NCBI GenBank assembly: GCA_963974595.1 | Contig: CAXBDA010000024.1 | Span: forward strand, 1 to 44,712 | Direction of reading: 5' to 3' | Length of the DNA stretch: 44,712 nucleotides | From: PZPK01 sp963974595 | Lineage (GTDB): Bacteria > Pseudomonadota > Gammaproteobacteria > Pseudomonadales > Oleiphilaceae | Made by a program: the position numbers and the translations under genes | Shown here: positions 23,962-32,721 of the stretch, one piece after another | Position numbering within the stretch: position 1 is the first letter of the stretch | Layout of the letters: every line of letters starts with the position of its first letter | Notes under the pieces: generated by a model | What the model was told of the DNA's origin: nothing | Database searches by the model: none | What the model saw: the letters and a program-made list of their open reading frames with translations, nothing else

Positions 23962-23997
23962 TTGTCATAAAACTGTAACAGCAGACAGGTTTAATAC
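23962..23997 (+). promoter_or_regulatory. Pho box and -10 of the phoB promoter
   Basis: TTGTCATAAAACTGTAAC (23962-23979) matches the 18-bp Pho box consensus CTGTCATAAATCTGTCAC at all but three positions. A plausible -10, TAATAC at 23992-23997, follows about 12 bases later, the spacing expected when PhoB replaces the -35 contact. It indicates phosphate-starvation autoregulation of phoB-phoR. Confidence 0.85.
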
Positions 23998-24018
23998 AGA
24001 CTGACTTTTGGAGTAGAT

Positions 24019-24717
24019 ATGATGCCAGAAAAAACTGTATTAATTGTCGATGATGAAGCTGCTATTCGAGAAATGATCACCGTTGCCTTAGAGATGGCTG
24101 ATTACCATTGTGTCGAAGCATCCAATGCTCAAGATGCTTTCATTGCCATTGTAGATAAGCGCCCTGATATGATCCTGTTAGACTGGATGTTACCAGGAAC
24201 CAGCGGAATAGAGTTGGCGCGTCGCCTTAAACGTAATGAAACGACGGCCGATATCCCCATTATTATGCTCACAGCGAAAACTGAAGAAGATAATAAAGTT
24301 CAGGGTTTGGAAGTGGGCGCAGACGACTACATCACCAAACCATTTTCACCAAGGGAGTTAGTCGCTCGTTTAAAAGCGGTATTACGCAGAGCGACGCCAC
24401 AAGGTATTGAAAGTGAAATTGAGGTTGAGGGTCTCCTCTTGGATCCTGTTTGCCATCGAGTGATGTCCCATAAAGAAGCTTTAACAATGGGGCCTTCTGA
24501 ATATAGATTACTACAGTTTTTTATGACGCATCAAAATAGGGTGTACACCCGCTCTCAGTTGTTAGACCAGGTTTGGGGTGGCAATGTGTATGTCGAAGAC
24601 CGAACGGTTGATGTGCATATTCGTCGTTTGAGGAAGGCCTTGGGAGAGAAACATGAACACTTGATTCAAACTGTTCGTGGAACAGGCTATCGTTTTTCCG
24701 CGCAGGCATTTGCTTAA
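24019..24717 (+). CDS. phoB: Phosphate regulon response regulator PhoB
   Basis: OmpR-class DNA-binding response regulator, 232 residues. The receiver domain has the acidic pair D11/D12, phosphorylation site D55 (LLDWMLPG), T85 and K107 (ITKPF). The winged-helix effector has NRVYTRSQLLDQVWGGNVYV and VDVHIRRLRKALG, with RGTGYRFS at the end. Two adjacent ATGs (24019, 24022) are possible starts. A Pho box lies 40 bases upstream, and the sensor gene phoR follows after 134 bases. Confidence 0.95.
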   Translation: MMPEKTVLIVDDEAAIREMITVALEMADYHCVEASNAQDAFIAIVDKRPDMILLDWMLPGTSGIELARRLKRNETTADIPIIMLTAKTEEDNKVQGLEVGADDYITKPFSPRELVARLKAVLRRATPQGIESEIEVEGLLLDPVCHRVMSHKEALTMGPSEYRLLQFFMTHQNRVYTRSQLLDQVWGGNVYVEDRTVDVHIRRLRKALGEKHEHLIQTVRGTGYRFSAQAFA

Positions 24718-24800
24718 ATGTGCTAATTTTGCTGCACGTCATAAAGTAACTAGACTCTGTTTTGAGGCATGTCCTAAAGTGTTAATTTAGTACGACTGAG

Positions 24801-24830
24801 TAAGAACTGAAAAAATAAGAACTGAAAATA
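24801..24830 (+). repeat. Two tandem 15-bp repeats upstream of phoR
   Basis: TAAGAACTGAAAAAA (24801-24815) is followed directly by TAAGAACTGAAAATA (24816-24830), differing at one base. The array ends 21 bases before the phoR start codon, next to its AAGGA ribosome site. Confidence 0.85.
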
Positions 24831-24851
24831 AAATAGATAAAGGATATATAC

Positions 24852-26213
24852 ATGCACAAGCGCAGTATTGGGCATATACGATCTCTTTTTTGGGCTTTGT
24901 TTAGTCTTGTGATGATTGGCTTGTTATTCGATGAACTCGCTTGGGTCTTAGCAATTGGCGTATTTGTATATCTTGTCTGGACAATTATTCAGTCGGTTCG
25001 TCTTCACCGTTGGTTATATAGCCATCATGATGAACAAGGTATCCCGCAAAGTTATGGCTTATGGGGCGACTTGTTTGAAGGTATTTATCAACTTCAGTAT
25101 CAAAACAGACAAACGCAAACGCATTTAAAGTCACTGGTTAAACGCGTGCAGATGTCGACAAATGCCTTGAAAGATGCCGTCATCATGACCAATTCTGAAG
25201 GCGCGATGGACTGGTGGAATTTTGCCGCTGGCGATTTGTTGGGTTTTCGCCTAGATACTGATCGTGGTCAACTCATATCGAATTTAATTCGTAACCCTGC
25301 GTTTAAGCGCTATTTTGATGGTAAAGATTACAGCGACCCACTCGAAATTCATTCACCGATCAATAACAATATAAAACTACGTATTCATATCACCCTTTTT
25401 GGACAGGAGGATAGGCTAGTATTCGCTCAAGACATTACGAGAGTGAGTCGATTAGAGCAAATGCGAAAAGATTTTGTGAGTAATGTATCACACGACTTAA
25501 GAACACCGCTGACCGTCATTAAAGGCTATCTTGAAACGCTGCAAGATTCCTCAGATGTGCCTCAAAAATGGCAGCGGCCTCTTAAAAGCATGTCCTCTCA
25601 AACCAATAGAATGGAAATACTCATCCAGGATTTACTCTTGCTCGCCAAATTTGAAACAGCAGATCTTACCAATAGTCGTGGCGTGATTGATATAGAAAGC
25701 CTTCTAAGGTTAATTTGTCATGATGCACAAACCCTGAGCGGAGATAGAAAACACATTATTCGTTTGTCATTTAATGACACGCCTCTTGACTTAAGCAAGC
25801 AAGAAGCGGGTTCAAAGCAGAATAAACGACTTTATATCTTAGGTGATGAACGGCAACTTTATAGTGCCTTCTCTAATCTAGTCTTTAATGCGGTTAAATA
25901 TACACCAAACCAAGGTAGCATAAAGCTGGTTTGGTGGCAGGACCAAAGTGGCTTTCACTTTTCGGTGAAAGATACCGGCCTTGGTTTCGATCCGATTCAT
26001 ATCCCACATTTAACAGAGCGTTTCTATCGAACCGATCCAAGTAGAGATATAGAAACGGGAGGCTCTGGTTTGGGCCTTGCGATTGTTAAACATGTTTTAA
26101 TTAATCATAAAGCAAATTTGGAAATACACAGTAAAGAAGGTGAGGGAAGCGAGTTTACCTGTCACTTCCCATTAAATATTCAGACAAGTACTGAAGATCA
26201 ACTGGCTAGTTAA
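24852..26213 (+). CDS. phoR: Phosphate regulon sensor histidine kinase PhoR
   Basis: A 453-residue inner-membrane kinase. A short N-terminal hydrophobic hairpin (residues ~9-45) lacks a large periplasmic domain, as in E. coli PhoR. A PAS region (~105-195) contains DAVIMTNSEGAMDWWNFAAG. The phospho-acceptor is H214 in DFVSNVSHDLRTPLTVIKGY. The ATPase domain has the N-box LVFNAVKYTPN, G1 FSVKDTGLGFDP, the F-box region ERFYR and G2 GGSGLGLAIVKH. The pair with phoB and the upstream Pho box fix the assignment. The last 4 bases overlap convergent cysZ. Confidence 0.95.
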   Translation: MHKRSIGHIRSLFWALFSLVMIGLLFDELAWVLAIGVFVYLVWTIIQSVRLHRWLYSHHDEQGIPQSYGLWGDLFEGIYQLQYQNRQTQTHLKSLVKRVQMSTNALKDAVIMTNSEGAMDWWNFAAGDLLGFRLDTDRGQLISNLIRNPAFKRYFDGKDYSDPLEIHSPINNNIKLRIHITLFGQEDRLVFAQDITRVSRLEQMRKDFVSNVSHDLRTPLTVIKGYLETLQDSSDVPQKWQRPLKSMSSQTNRMEILIQDLLLLAKFETADLTNSRGVIDIESLLRLICHDAQTLSGDRKHIIRLSFNDTPLDLSKQEAGSKQNKRLYILGDERQLYSAFSNLVFNAVKYTPNQGSIKLVWWQDQSGFHFSVKDTGLGFDPIHIPHLTERFYRTDPSRDIETGGSGLGLAIVKHVLINHKANLEIHSKEGEGSEFTCHFPLNIQTSTEDQLAS

Positions 26214-26995
26214 GTATTTAATTTTCGTTGGGCTTCAATATCTAAGTTTATATTTACATTATCAAAGCTCCTGGGTTCGTTTACCCAGAATGCAACCGCA
26301 CCACATACCGCCGCCGGTAGCGCGAGAAAATTCAGGATGGGTAGCAATGTTAGCCCAAATGCCAGCATGCCGAAGCCGAGCGAGGTAAATCGATATGAAG
26401 ATAAATACCTGCGCATATCTTTAAAGCTCATCTGATGATTATCAGCAGGGTAATCGATATACTGAATCGCCATCATCCAGGCAGAAAAAATAAACCAGAC
26501 AAAGGCTACGATCAGGTTAATGCCGGGGATGAGGCCTAATATCAATAAGCCTATAACACGTGGTAAGTAATAAAGTATTTTTTGTAACTCTCGCAACACC
26601 GTTCTGGGGATCATGGCGATTAATACTTTCCATGAAAACGGTTCACTCATATCTTTACCACGTAAATAATTTTCAGTGCGTTCTGCTAAATAACCATAAA
26701 AGGGTGCGCCAATGAGGTTGGCAGCGGCAACAAAACCGTAAAACAGCGTCATGACAATCACAACAAAATAAGCGCTCCAAAATAGCCACTCTAAAAATGC
26801 CAGCCATTCAGGTAACCATGATAGCAATGATATCATCCAACCATCGATGAGGCTGTATGCCCACATAATCATCAATGTAAAAAGTACAATATTAACCAGA
26901 AGGGGAACCAGTAAAAATAATCGAAAGCCTGGTTGAAGTATGATGTGAAAACCTTGAGTCATATACCCAAGCCCTTTAAAAAAGTTTCCATTCAT
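26210..26995 (-). CDS. cysZ: Sulfate transporter CysZ (EI24 family)
   Basis: A 261-residue membrane protein with the CysZ pattern: GNFFKGLGYMTQGFHIILQP at the N-terminus, then long hydrophobic helices. Between them lie FYGFVAAANLIGAPFYGYLA and ERTENYLRGK, then RELQKILYYLPRVIG and IQYIDYPADNHQMSFKDMR. CysZ imports sulfate for cysteine synthesis in E. coli. An AAGG site precedes the ATG. It overlaps the end of phoR by 4 bases in convergent orientation, and no sulfur genes are adjacent. Confidence 0.9.
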   Translation of the reverse strand: MNGNFFKGLGYMTQGFHIILQPGFRLFLLVPLLVNIVLFTLMIMWAYSLIDGWMISLLSWLPEWLAFLEWLFWSAYFVVIVMTLFYGFVAAANLIGAPFYGYLAERTENYLRGKDMSEPFSWKVLIAMIPRTVLRELQKILYYLPRVIGLLILGLIPGINLIVAFVWFIFSAWMMAIQYIDYPADNHQMSFKDMRRYLSSYRFTSLGFGMLAFGLTLLPILNFLALPAAVCGAVAFWVNEPRSFDNVNINLDIEAQRKLNT

Positions 26996-27061
26996 AGTTA
27001 ATGCCTTATATTGAATTATAAGTTTATAATGCTCGGCTAAAATAAAAGAGATGAGCTCATT

Positions 27062-27442
27062 TTGAAAGTTTTTTCACTTCAACAGCATATTCAAGCATGG
27101 GCTTGGCTGTTTAAAGTTATGTTTTATGCATCATTACTTGTCGGATGTTATATGGCATTTACCCCAGTCGAGGGCGGCATACAAGCAAAGTTTAATGATA
27201 AGTTATTACATGCCTCAGGCTTTTTTATTATGGCCTTCACATCGCAGCTTGCCCACCCTAAAACACGCTTTATGATTCTGTTTATTGGTTTAAGCTGTTT
27301 CGGCTTAACGATTGAATTAGTTCAAGCCTATTTGCCTTATAGAAGTTTTTCGATGTGGGACTTAGCGGCTGATATCTTAGGGCTAGGTCTATATTTCATA
27401 TTTTTTGGACATTTTTTGAAAGATAAACCCTCACCTTATTAA
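27062..27442 (+). CDS. VanZ-family small membrane protein
   Basis: A 126-residue protein with four hydrophobic segments and the VanZ-like pattern: FNDKLLHASGFFIMAFTSQL, LTIELVQAYLPYRSFSMWDL and AADILGLGLYFIFFG. The start is put at TTG 27062 because GAGATGAG lies six bases upstream and no ATG occurs before residue 20; a start at that internal ATG would lose half of the first helix. The biochemical role of VanZ-like proteins outside glycopeptide resistance is unknown to me. It is adjacent to mscS, but a 255-base gap with a hairpin lies between. Confidence 0.75.
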   Translation: MKVFSLQQHIQAWAWLFKVMFYASLLVGCYMAFTPVEGGIQAKFNDKLLHASGFFIMAFTSQLAHPKTRFMILFIGLSCFGLTIELVQAYLPYRSFSMWDLAADILGLGLYFIFFGHFLKDKPSPY

Positions 27443-27484
27443 ATTTCTCACACGCGTACAGGCTTGGCCAAGTTCTGGGTTACA

Positions 27485-27508
27485 GGCGATCGACCTTAGT
27501 CGATAGCC
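27485..27508 (+). other. Intergenic hairpin between vanZ-like gene and mscS
   Basis: GGCGATCGAC (27485-27494), CTTA loop, GTCGATAGCC (27499-27508): nine of ten pairs match. No T run follows. The rest of the 255-base gap (27443-27697) shows no gene and no promoter that I can defend. Confidence 0.6.
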
Positions 27509-27697
27509 GCATCTATGTATAAGGTTTTATATTGACCGACCAATGGAGGTACTTTAAGATCTGCCGGAAAAGCAGGTGTTGGGTTGTAACAACTTTTTTT
27601 GTGCTTTCTAAGCATATAAAGGCTTAACGCTTCGATAATAATAACGATCAACAGTTTTATGATCATTAAAAATTTCTATAACAACGGGGAAACCACC

Positions 27698-28534
27698 ATG
27701 GAAAGTTTAAATCTAGATACCGACCAAGCATCTAAATATATTGAAATCATCTTTGAAGCTTTAATTAATTATGGACCCAAAGTTCTGCTTGCACTGTTTA
27801 CGTTAATTATTGGTTTATGGATCATCAAAAAGCTAGTCAATAAAACAAGTGTGCACTTTAGCGCCAAGGCAGACCCAAGCCTAGCTTCTTTTATGAGCAG
27901 TTTAGTGTCCGTGTTATTAAAGCTAATGCTGTTTATTGCGGTTGCGTCAATGGTTGGTATTCAAACAACCTCGTTTATAGCGGTACTGGGTGCGGCTGGT
28001 TTAGCTGTGGGTTTGGCGCTGCAAGGCAGTTTGGCAAACTTTGCGGGTGGCGTGCTGATTCTTCTTTTCAAACCATTCAAAGTCGGTGACGTGATTGAAG
28101 CGCAAGGCCATGTTGGTGTTGTTAAGCATATTCAAATATTCAACACGGTGTTAACAACGGCTGATAATCGTATTGTTATTATCCCGAATGGCCCACTATC
28201 AAATAGCAGCTTGGTTAATATTAATGAGATGCCGACACGTCGTATCGATTTTTCTTTCGGTATTGGTTATGGCGATGATATTGATAAAACAAAAGCAGCG
28301 TTAGAGAAATTAGTTGCAGCTGATACACGTATCTTAAAAGACCCCGCACACTTAATCGCCGTTGAGGCCTTAGCAGATAGCTCTGTCAATTTCAAAGTGC
28401 GAGTGTGGGTGAATACGCCTGATTACTGGGCTGTTTATTTCGCTATGTTTGAAGCGGTTAAGAAAGAATTTGATGCACAAGGCATTAGTATTCCGTTTCC
28501 TCAGCAAGATGTCCATATGCATACCGTGCAATAA
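27698..28534 (+). CDS. mscS: Small-conductance mechanosensitive channel MscS
   Basis: A 278-residue MscS, close to E. coli length. I start at ATG 27698, seven bases after GGGGA, not at the ATG at 27659, which would add a non-membrane tail over the ribosome site. Three N-terminal membrane helices are seen. The Gly/Ala-rich pore helix is AVLGAAGLAVGLALQGSLAN, followed by FAGGVLILLFKPFKVGDVIE and the beta domain (TTADNRIVIIPNGPLSNSSL). The end, FPQQDVHMH, is typical. It releases solutes on osmotic downshock. A terminator follows. Confidence 0.94.
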   Translation: MESLNLDTDQASKYIEIIFEALINYGPKVLLALFTLIIGLWIIKKLVNKTSVHFSAKADPSLASFMSSLVSVLLKLMLFIAVASMVGIQTTSFIAVLGAAGLAVGLALQGSLANFAGGVLILLFKPFKVGDVIEAQGHVGVVKHIQIFNTVLTTADNRIVIIPNGPLSNSSLVNINEMPTRRIDFSFGIGYGDDIDKTKAALEKLVAADTRILKDPAHLIAVEALADSSVNFKVRVWVNTPDYWAVYFAMFEAVKKEFDAQGISIPFPQQDVHMHTVQ

Positions 28535-28565
28535 GCCTGGAGTTAGATTTTTGTACGAAAATTAC

Positions 28566-28587
28566 AAGCGGCTTCGGTCGCTTTTTT
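28566..28587 (+). terminator. Rho-independent terminator after mscS
   Basis: AAGCGGC (28566-28572), TTCG tetraloop, GTCGCTT (28577-28583) with one G-T pair, then a six-T run (28582-28587). Confidence 0.88.
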
Positions 28588-28948
28588 ATGGCTTCGACTT
28601 TCTATTGAAGGTTGAGGTTAGTGAAGATAAAGCCTATTGAAAGTAACTAGGTATAGATATTTGCAAACAAATGTAATACACGCACTCTAAAAGTGGCGAA
28701 ATCCTGAACAATGAACGACTCTATAAGTACAAAGACATTTGAAACATGTTTTAGGTCTTGTAGAAATATGTAGCAACCGTAAATTGAAATTGCGTGAAGA
28801 TGCAAATCGGCATGACGCGCAGGAACATTTACATAGATTGTTCTGACACTATATTCGCTAACTAGCGACAAACTCTGGGCATAGACGTGCTGATAAGATG
28901 ATGAAAGGGTGTGTCGAACAATACCATGCAAGTTGTGAGGGTTTGATC
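28588..28948. other. 361-base gap without a recognisable gene
   Basis: Between the mscS terminator and the YbaK-like start I see no credible coding frame on either strand. The only structure noted is a 10-bp palindrome AAACATGTTT (28742-28751). The promoter of the following gene should lie here, but I cannot place it. Confidence 0.5.
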
Positions 28949-29461
28949 ATGCCAGTAGAAAAATTAAAAGAATTTCTTGATTCACATCAGGTTAAATATA
29001 TTTCTGTCGAACATTCCATTGCCTATACGGCAAAAGAAATAGCCGAACGCATTAATGTGAAAGGCGACCAAATGGCCAAAACGGTAATGGTAAATTTAGA
29101 TGGCTGTATGTCGATGATTGTATTGCCCGCTTCATGCCGTATTCGCTGGGATCGATTTATGCATGCGATGGGCACAGAATTAGTGTCGCTTGCGAGTGAA
29201 GAAGAATTTCAAGACAGATTTCCATCATGCGAAGTGGGCGCCATGCCGCCATTTGGCAACCTCTACGATGTCCCTATTTATATGTATGAAGGCTTTGATT
29301 ATGACTCGGACATCGCTTTCAGAGCCGGAAACCATCATGAAGTTATTAAAATGAAGCTTAGTGATTATATGGATCTTGCACACCCTATGACCCTCAATGA
29401 GGGCTTTGCAAAAATTGGGGTTAAAAAGCCTAGTTGGCTAATTCGTAAGAAAGTATCTTAA
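28949..29461 (+). CDS. YbaK/EbsC-type aminoacyl-tRNA deacylase domain protein
   Basis: A 170-residue single-domain protein of the YbaK/ProX-like superfamily, which hydrolyses mischarged aminoacyl-tRNA in trans. The start at 28949 follows AGGG by seven bases; an upstream ATG at 28898 lacks such a site. Core elements are YISVEHSIAYTAKEIAERIN, GDQMAKTVMVNLDG with the conserved lysine, EVGAMPPFGNLYDVPIYMYE with the GxxPPFG motif, and FRAGNHHEVIKMKLSDYMDL. Which mischarged tRNA it edits cannot be told from sequence. A chaperone-type hairpin or terminator follows. Confidence 0.88.
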   Translation: MPVEKLKEFLDSHQVKYISVEHSIAYTAKEIAERINVKGDQMAKTVMVNLDGCMSMIVLPASCRIRWDRFMHAMGTELVSLASEEEFQDRFPSCEVGAMPPFGNLYDVPIYMYEGFDYDSDIAFRAGNHHEVIKMKLSDYMDLAHPMTLNEGFAKIGVKKPSWLIRKKVS

Positions 29462-29480
29462 GTTTCAATTCAAGTATTCT

Positions 29481-29512
29481 AATCTCTGGGCCGTGACTGC
29501 TGTCCTGAGATT
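29481..29512. terminator. Hairpin between convergent ybaK-like and degQ-like genes
   Basis: AATCTCTGGGC (29481-29491) pairs with GTCCTGAGATT (29502-29512) with one mismatch and one G-T. It lies between two convergent genes, so a shared terminator is likely, but neither side has a clear T run. Confidence 0.45.
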
Positions 29513-29519
29513 ATTCAAT

Positions 29520-30914
29520 TCACCGAACATAAATAATAAAATCTTCGTAGCCTCTGCGTATTTTAAAGGCCTTTGCATGGCGTTGACTCAAATACTGTTT
29601 TAATTCCTCAATACTGCGAACGCGCGTTCGATTTACAGCAAAGATAATATCGCCCTCTCCGAAACCCAGTTGTGCAGCACTGGAATTTTTCTTCAATGCT
29701 TTAAGCTTAATACCGATAGATTCTTCTTGATCACTGGGGATTAGATCAATTAACTGCGCGCCAGATAAATAAGGAGAAAGCAACTCGCCGTTGGCTTCTG
29801 GAACCGGAATAGGGCTGATCAATATCTCGGTATCATACTCTTTACCCAGACGAATATAGCGGATGGGTAAATGTTCGCCAATTGCAGAAAGACCAATTCT
29901 GTTTTGAATATCTATGGCATTCGTAATGCGGCGAGTACCGGCTGTAATAATAATATCGCCCGCTTTTAAACCTGCTTTTTCTGCTGAGCTATTCGGTAAA
30001 ATACTGGCAACTAAGGCGCCTTGATATGTGGCTTTTTGGTTTGAAAGTGAGAATGCTTCTGCTAACTCCGAGCTTAAGTCCTGAAAACGTGCACCAATGC
30101 CACCTCGACTGACTTTCCCATAATTAATAAGCTGTTTCATGATGGATTGAGTCACGGCAGTGGGGATGGCAAAACCAATGCCCACATTACCTCCCGCGGG
30201 GGCAATAATGGCTGAGTTGATGCCCACTAAGCGACCATTTAAATCGATTAAGGCTCCTCCCGAGTTACCAGGATTAATGGACGCATCGGTTTGGATAAAA
30301 TCCTCATAACCCTGAATACCTAAGCCATTTCTGCCCAAGGCACTGACAATACCACTGGTCACCGTTTGACCCAGACCAAAAGGATTGCCTATGGCCAGAA
30401 CAAAGTCACCGACTTTTAAAGAGTCTGAATCAGCGATGTCAAGGGCAGAAAGTTTATCTGCCGGTATCTGTAAAAGTGCAATATCGACTTTTTCATCGGA
30501 GCCAATGAGTGTTGCACTCAAACTGCGCCCATCTTGTAGTTTGACTTCAATATCATTTGAGCCTGCAATAACATGATGATTGCTTAATACATAACCTTTT
30601 TGAGCATCAACAATAACACCAGATCCCGCGCTTTGAAGGCGTCGGGTTTCTTCAACATCATCTGGAAATGAAAAGAAATTCCTGAAGAAGGGTGACTGCA
30701 ATAATGGATTAAAGCGTTTTTGAACGGTATAAGTTGCGATATTCACAACTGCGGGCGCGGTTTTTTCGATGATAGGTGCTAATGACGGTTGAAGTTGGCC
30801 TTCAATGCTGCGAGTAGGAAAACCGCTAGCGAAACAGACTGAAGTAAACGCCAAGCTAGTCATTAACAAAACCAAGCCTATAAATTGCAGGCGTAATGAG
30901 CGATGATTGTGCAT
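29520..30914 (-). CDS. degQ: DegQ/DegP-type periplasmic serine protease
   Basis: A 464-residue Do-family protease. The ATG at 30914, with AGGA upstream, begins a signal peptide (LQFIGLVLLMTSLAFTSVCF, cleavage after FAS). The catalytic triad is H114 (SNHHVI), D144 (KVDIALLQ) and S218 (NPGNSGGAL). Two PDZ domains follow (~270-365 and ~375-464), with AGLKAGDIIITAG and LGFGEGDIIFAVN. The short loop before the triad and the overall length fit DegQ/MucD more than DegP. It degrades or refolds envelope proteins. It is divergent from the ubiquinone hydroxylase gene, with 94 bases between the start codons. Confidence 0.93.
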   Translation of the reverse strand: MHNHRSLRLQFIGLVLLMTSLAFTSVCFASGFPTRSIEGQLQPSLAPIIEKTAPAVVNIATYTVQKRFNPLLQSPFFRNFFSFPDDVEETRRLQSAGSGVIVDAQKGYVLSNHHVIAGSNDIEVKLQDGRSLSATLIGSDEKVDIALLQIPADKLSALDIADSDSLKVGDFVLAIGNPFGLGQTVTSGIVSALGRNGLGIQGYEDFIQTDASINPGNSGGALIDLNGRLVGINSAIIAPAGGNVGIGFAIPTAVTQSIMKQLINYGKVSRGGIGARFQDLSSELAEAFSLSNQKATYQGALVASILPNSSAEKAGLKAGDIIITAGTRRITNAIDIQNRIGLSAIGEHLPIRYIRLGKEYDTEILISPIPVPEANGELLSPYLSGAQLIDLIPSDQEESIGIKLKALKKNSSAAQLGFGEGDIIFAVNRTRVRSIEELKQYLSQRHAKAFKIRRGYEDFIIYVR

Positions 30915-31008
30915 GTTTATCCTCATGTGAAAAGTTAATGCGATGAGCTGTGATTTCAGCAAACATCTAGCATAATATGTCTGTATTTTATAATAAAGAG
31001 TAACGCTA

Positions 31009-32268
31009 ATGAGTAGTGAATTTGATGTGGTAATTGTTGGAGCCGGCATGGTCGGTGCGACAATCGCTTGTGGTTTGGCACGGTCAAATTTAAAGGTGGC
31101 CGTCATTGATCCTCAAAAATCCAAACCTTATGTCGACAATGAGGTGCCTCATATTCGAGTGTCTGCCATTAGTTTTGCTAGCGAACAAGTACTCAAACAT
31201 GTTGGTGCCTGGCAGCATATTACTTCTAAACGAACCTGCCCTTATCGACGTTTGGCTGTCAATGAAATGCCGGCTAAAGAAGGCTTGGCTGCAAAATTAC
31301 CGGATATTTCAAGCTGGGCGAGAACTGAATTTAATGCCGATGTTATTGGCCAAACACACCTCGGCCATATTATTGAAAATGATATTGTCCACTTAGCCTT
31401 ACATGAGCAAATGGATAAGATGGGAAGTTTAAGCATTTTTTGCCCGGATGACGTTGTGTCTATGGAGCTTCAAAGTACCATGAAAAGAATTGTCTTATCA
31501 AAACAAGGTGAAATACGTGCTCGATTAGTGATTGGTGCTGAAGGTGCACAATCTCAAGTGCGTACTCAAGCAGGTATTGGCCAAACCCGTGAACAATACG
31601 AACAGCAGGCATTTGTGTGTACGGTTCGTTATCAAGGTGTTCAAGAAGACATTACCTGGCAATCATTCACCCCGCATGGGCCAATTGCCTTTTTACCGCT
31701 CAGTGACGTAGGTGAAAACCATTACGCATCTCTGGTATGGTACGACTCACCTGAAAGTATTTCCAGCATGAAAGCCCTCAGTGATGGACAATTGTTAGCG
31801 TATTTTCAGCAAGAATACCCAGATACCTTACCGCTATTATTGAGCATTGAAGAACGTGCCAGTTTTCCTCTATTTCGTTCTCATGCGCTGGCCTATATCA
31901 AACAAGGTATTGCGCTTGCTGGTGATGCTGCACACACTATTAATCCGCTTGCTGGTCAGGGCGTGAATCTGGGCTTACTCGATGCAGCAGCGCTGATTGA
32001 AGTGCTTATTCAAGCGAATATGAATAATGAAGATATTGCATCGGAAACAGTCCTTAAGCGCTACCAAAAGGCTCGTCGTACTGAAAACCAAGTCATGATG
32101 AGTACGATGGATGCCTTTTATTATGGTTTTAGCAATGACCTGCTACCACTTCGTATTCTGAGAAATATTGGTTTAGGCTTGGCGAATACTACCGGCTTCG
32201 TCAAAAACAACGTCATGAAATATGCTATTGGAGCATCTGGTGATTTACCCAAACTCGCTAAAGCATAA
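31009..32268 (+). CDS. UbiH/UbiF/COQ6-family FAD monooxygenase
   Basis: A 419-residue flavin hydroxylase of ubiquinone synthesis. The FAD-binding VIVGAGMVGATIACGLARSN is at the N-terminus, RLVIGAEGAQSQVR is the DG-type motif with Glu replacing Asp, and ALAGDAAHTINPLAGQGVNL is the second FAD motif. NLGLLDAAALIEVL follows. Which ring carbon it hydroxylates (UbiI, UbiH or UbiF role) cannot be decided by eye; some gammaproteobacteria use one such enzyme for several steps. hinT follows after 51 bases. Confidence 0.9.
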   Translation: MSSEFDVVIVGAGMVGATIACGLARSNLKVAVIDPQKSKPYVDNEVPHIRVSAISFASEQVLKHVGAWQHITSKRTCPYRRLAVNEMPAKEGLAAKLPDISSWARTEFNADVIGQTHLGHIIENDIVHLALHEQMDKMGSLSIFCPDDVVSMELQSTMKRIVLSKQGEIRARLVIGAEGAQSQVRTQAGIGQTREQYEQQAFVCTVRYQGVQEDITWQSFTPHGPIAFLPLSDVGENHYASLVWYDSPESISSMKALSDGQLLAYFQQEYPDTLPLLLSIEERASFPLFRSHALAYIKQGIALAGDAAHTINPLAGQGVNLGLLDAAALIEVLIQANMNNEDIASETVLKRYQKARRTENQVMMSTMDAFYYGFSNDLLPLRILRNIGLGLANTTGFVKNNVMKYAIGASGDLPKLAKA

Positions 32269-32319
32269 TGGCCGCTACACCATTGATTTGATTTTCAAAA
32301 AACAGAAAAGGGATGAACT

Positions 32320-32682
32320 ATGTCAGATACTATTTTTACAAAAATAATTAATCGAGAAATTCCGGCCGATATCATTTATGAAGATGAACTCAGCTTGGCT
32401 TTTAACGACATCCAGGCACAAGCACCGGTTCATTGTTTGATCATTCCTAAAAAGCCGATTGCCACGATTAACGATATGACGGAGGAAGACAAACCCTTGT
32501 TAGGGCATTTATTCTGGGTAGCGAAAAAGCTAGCCGCAGAGCAAGGTTTTGCTGAAGATGGTTATCGAGTGGTGATGAACTGTAATGAATATGGCGGCCA
32601 GTCTGTTTACCATATCCATTTGCATTTACTGGCTGGCAAGCCACTTGGTTGGCCACCATATACTGAGACGCTAAAGGTTTAA
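32320..32682 (+). CDS. hinT: HIT-family purine nucleoside phosphoramidase
   Basis: A 120-residue histidine-triad protein hydrolysing AMP-lysine-type phosphoramidates. The HxHxHxx site is in YHIHLHLLAGKPLGWPP, and the N-terminal TIFTKIINREIPADIIYEDE and HCLIIPKKPIATINDM are typical HinT blocks. GGGATGA lies just before the ATG. In E. coli hinT sits next to ycfL-lpoB; here it is about 20 kb away, beside a ubiquinone gene. Confidence 0.95.
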   Translation: MSDTIFTKIINREIPADIIYEDELSLAFNDIQAQAPVHCLIIPKKPIATINDMTEEDKPLLGHLFWVAKKLAAEQGFAEDGYRVVMNCNEYGGQSVYHIHLHLLAGKPLGWPPYTETLKV

Positions 32683-32721
32683 CCGTAGGCCAGCTTTTCG
32701 GCTGGTCAACAGATTTCCCGA

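Noticed and set aside
24733..24760. Second Pho box before phoR (CGTCATAAAGTAAC)
   Set aside because: Only one half-site resembles the consensus; the second half and spacing do not fit.
30915..31106. N-terminal extension of the DegQ-like gene into the ubiquinone hydroxylase gene
   Set aside because: The extension has no protease features, overlaps a divergent gene, and a signal peptide with a good ribosome site begins at 30914.
32688..32712. Terminator hairpin after hinT (GGCCAGC/GCTGGTC)
   Set aside because: A short stem with a G-T pair and no T run on either strand; too weak to list as a feature.
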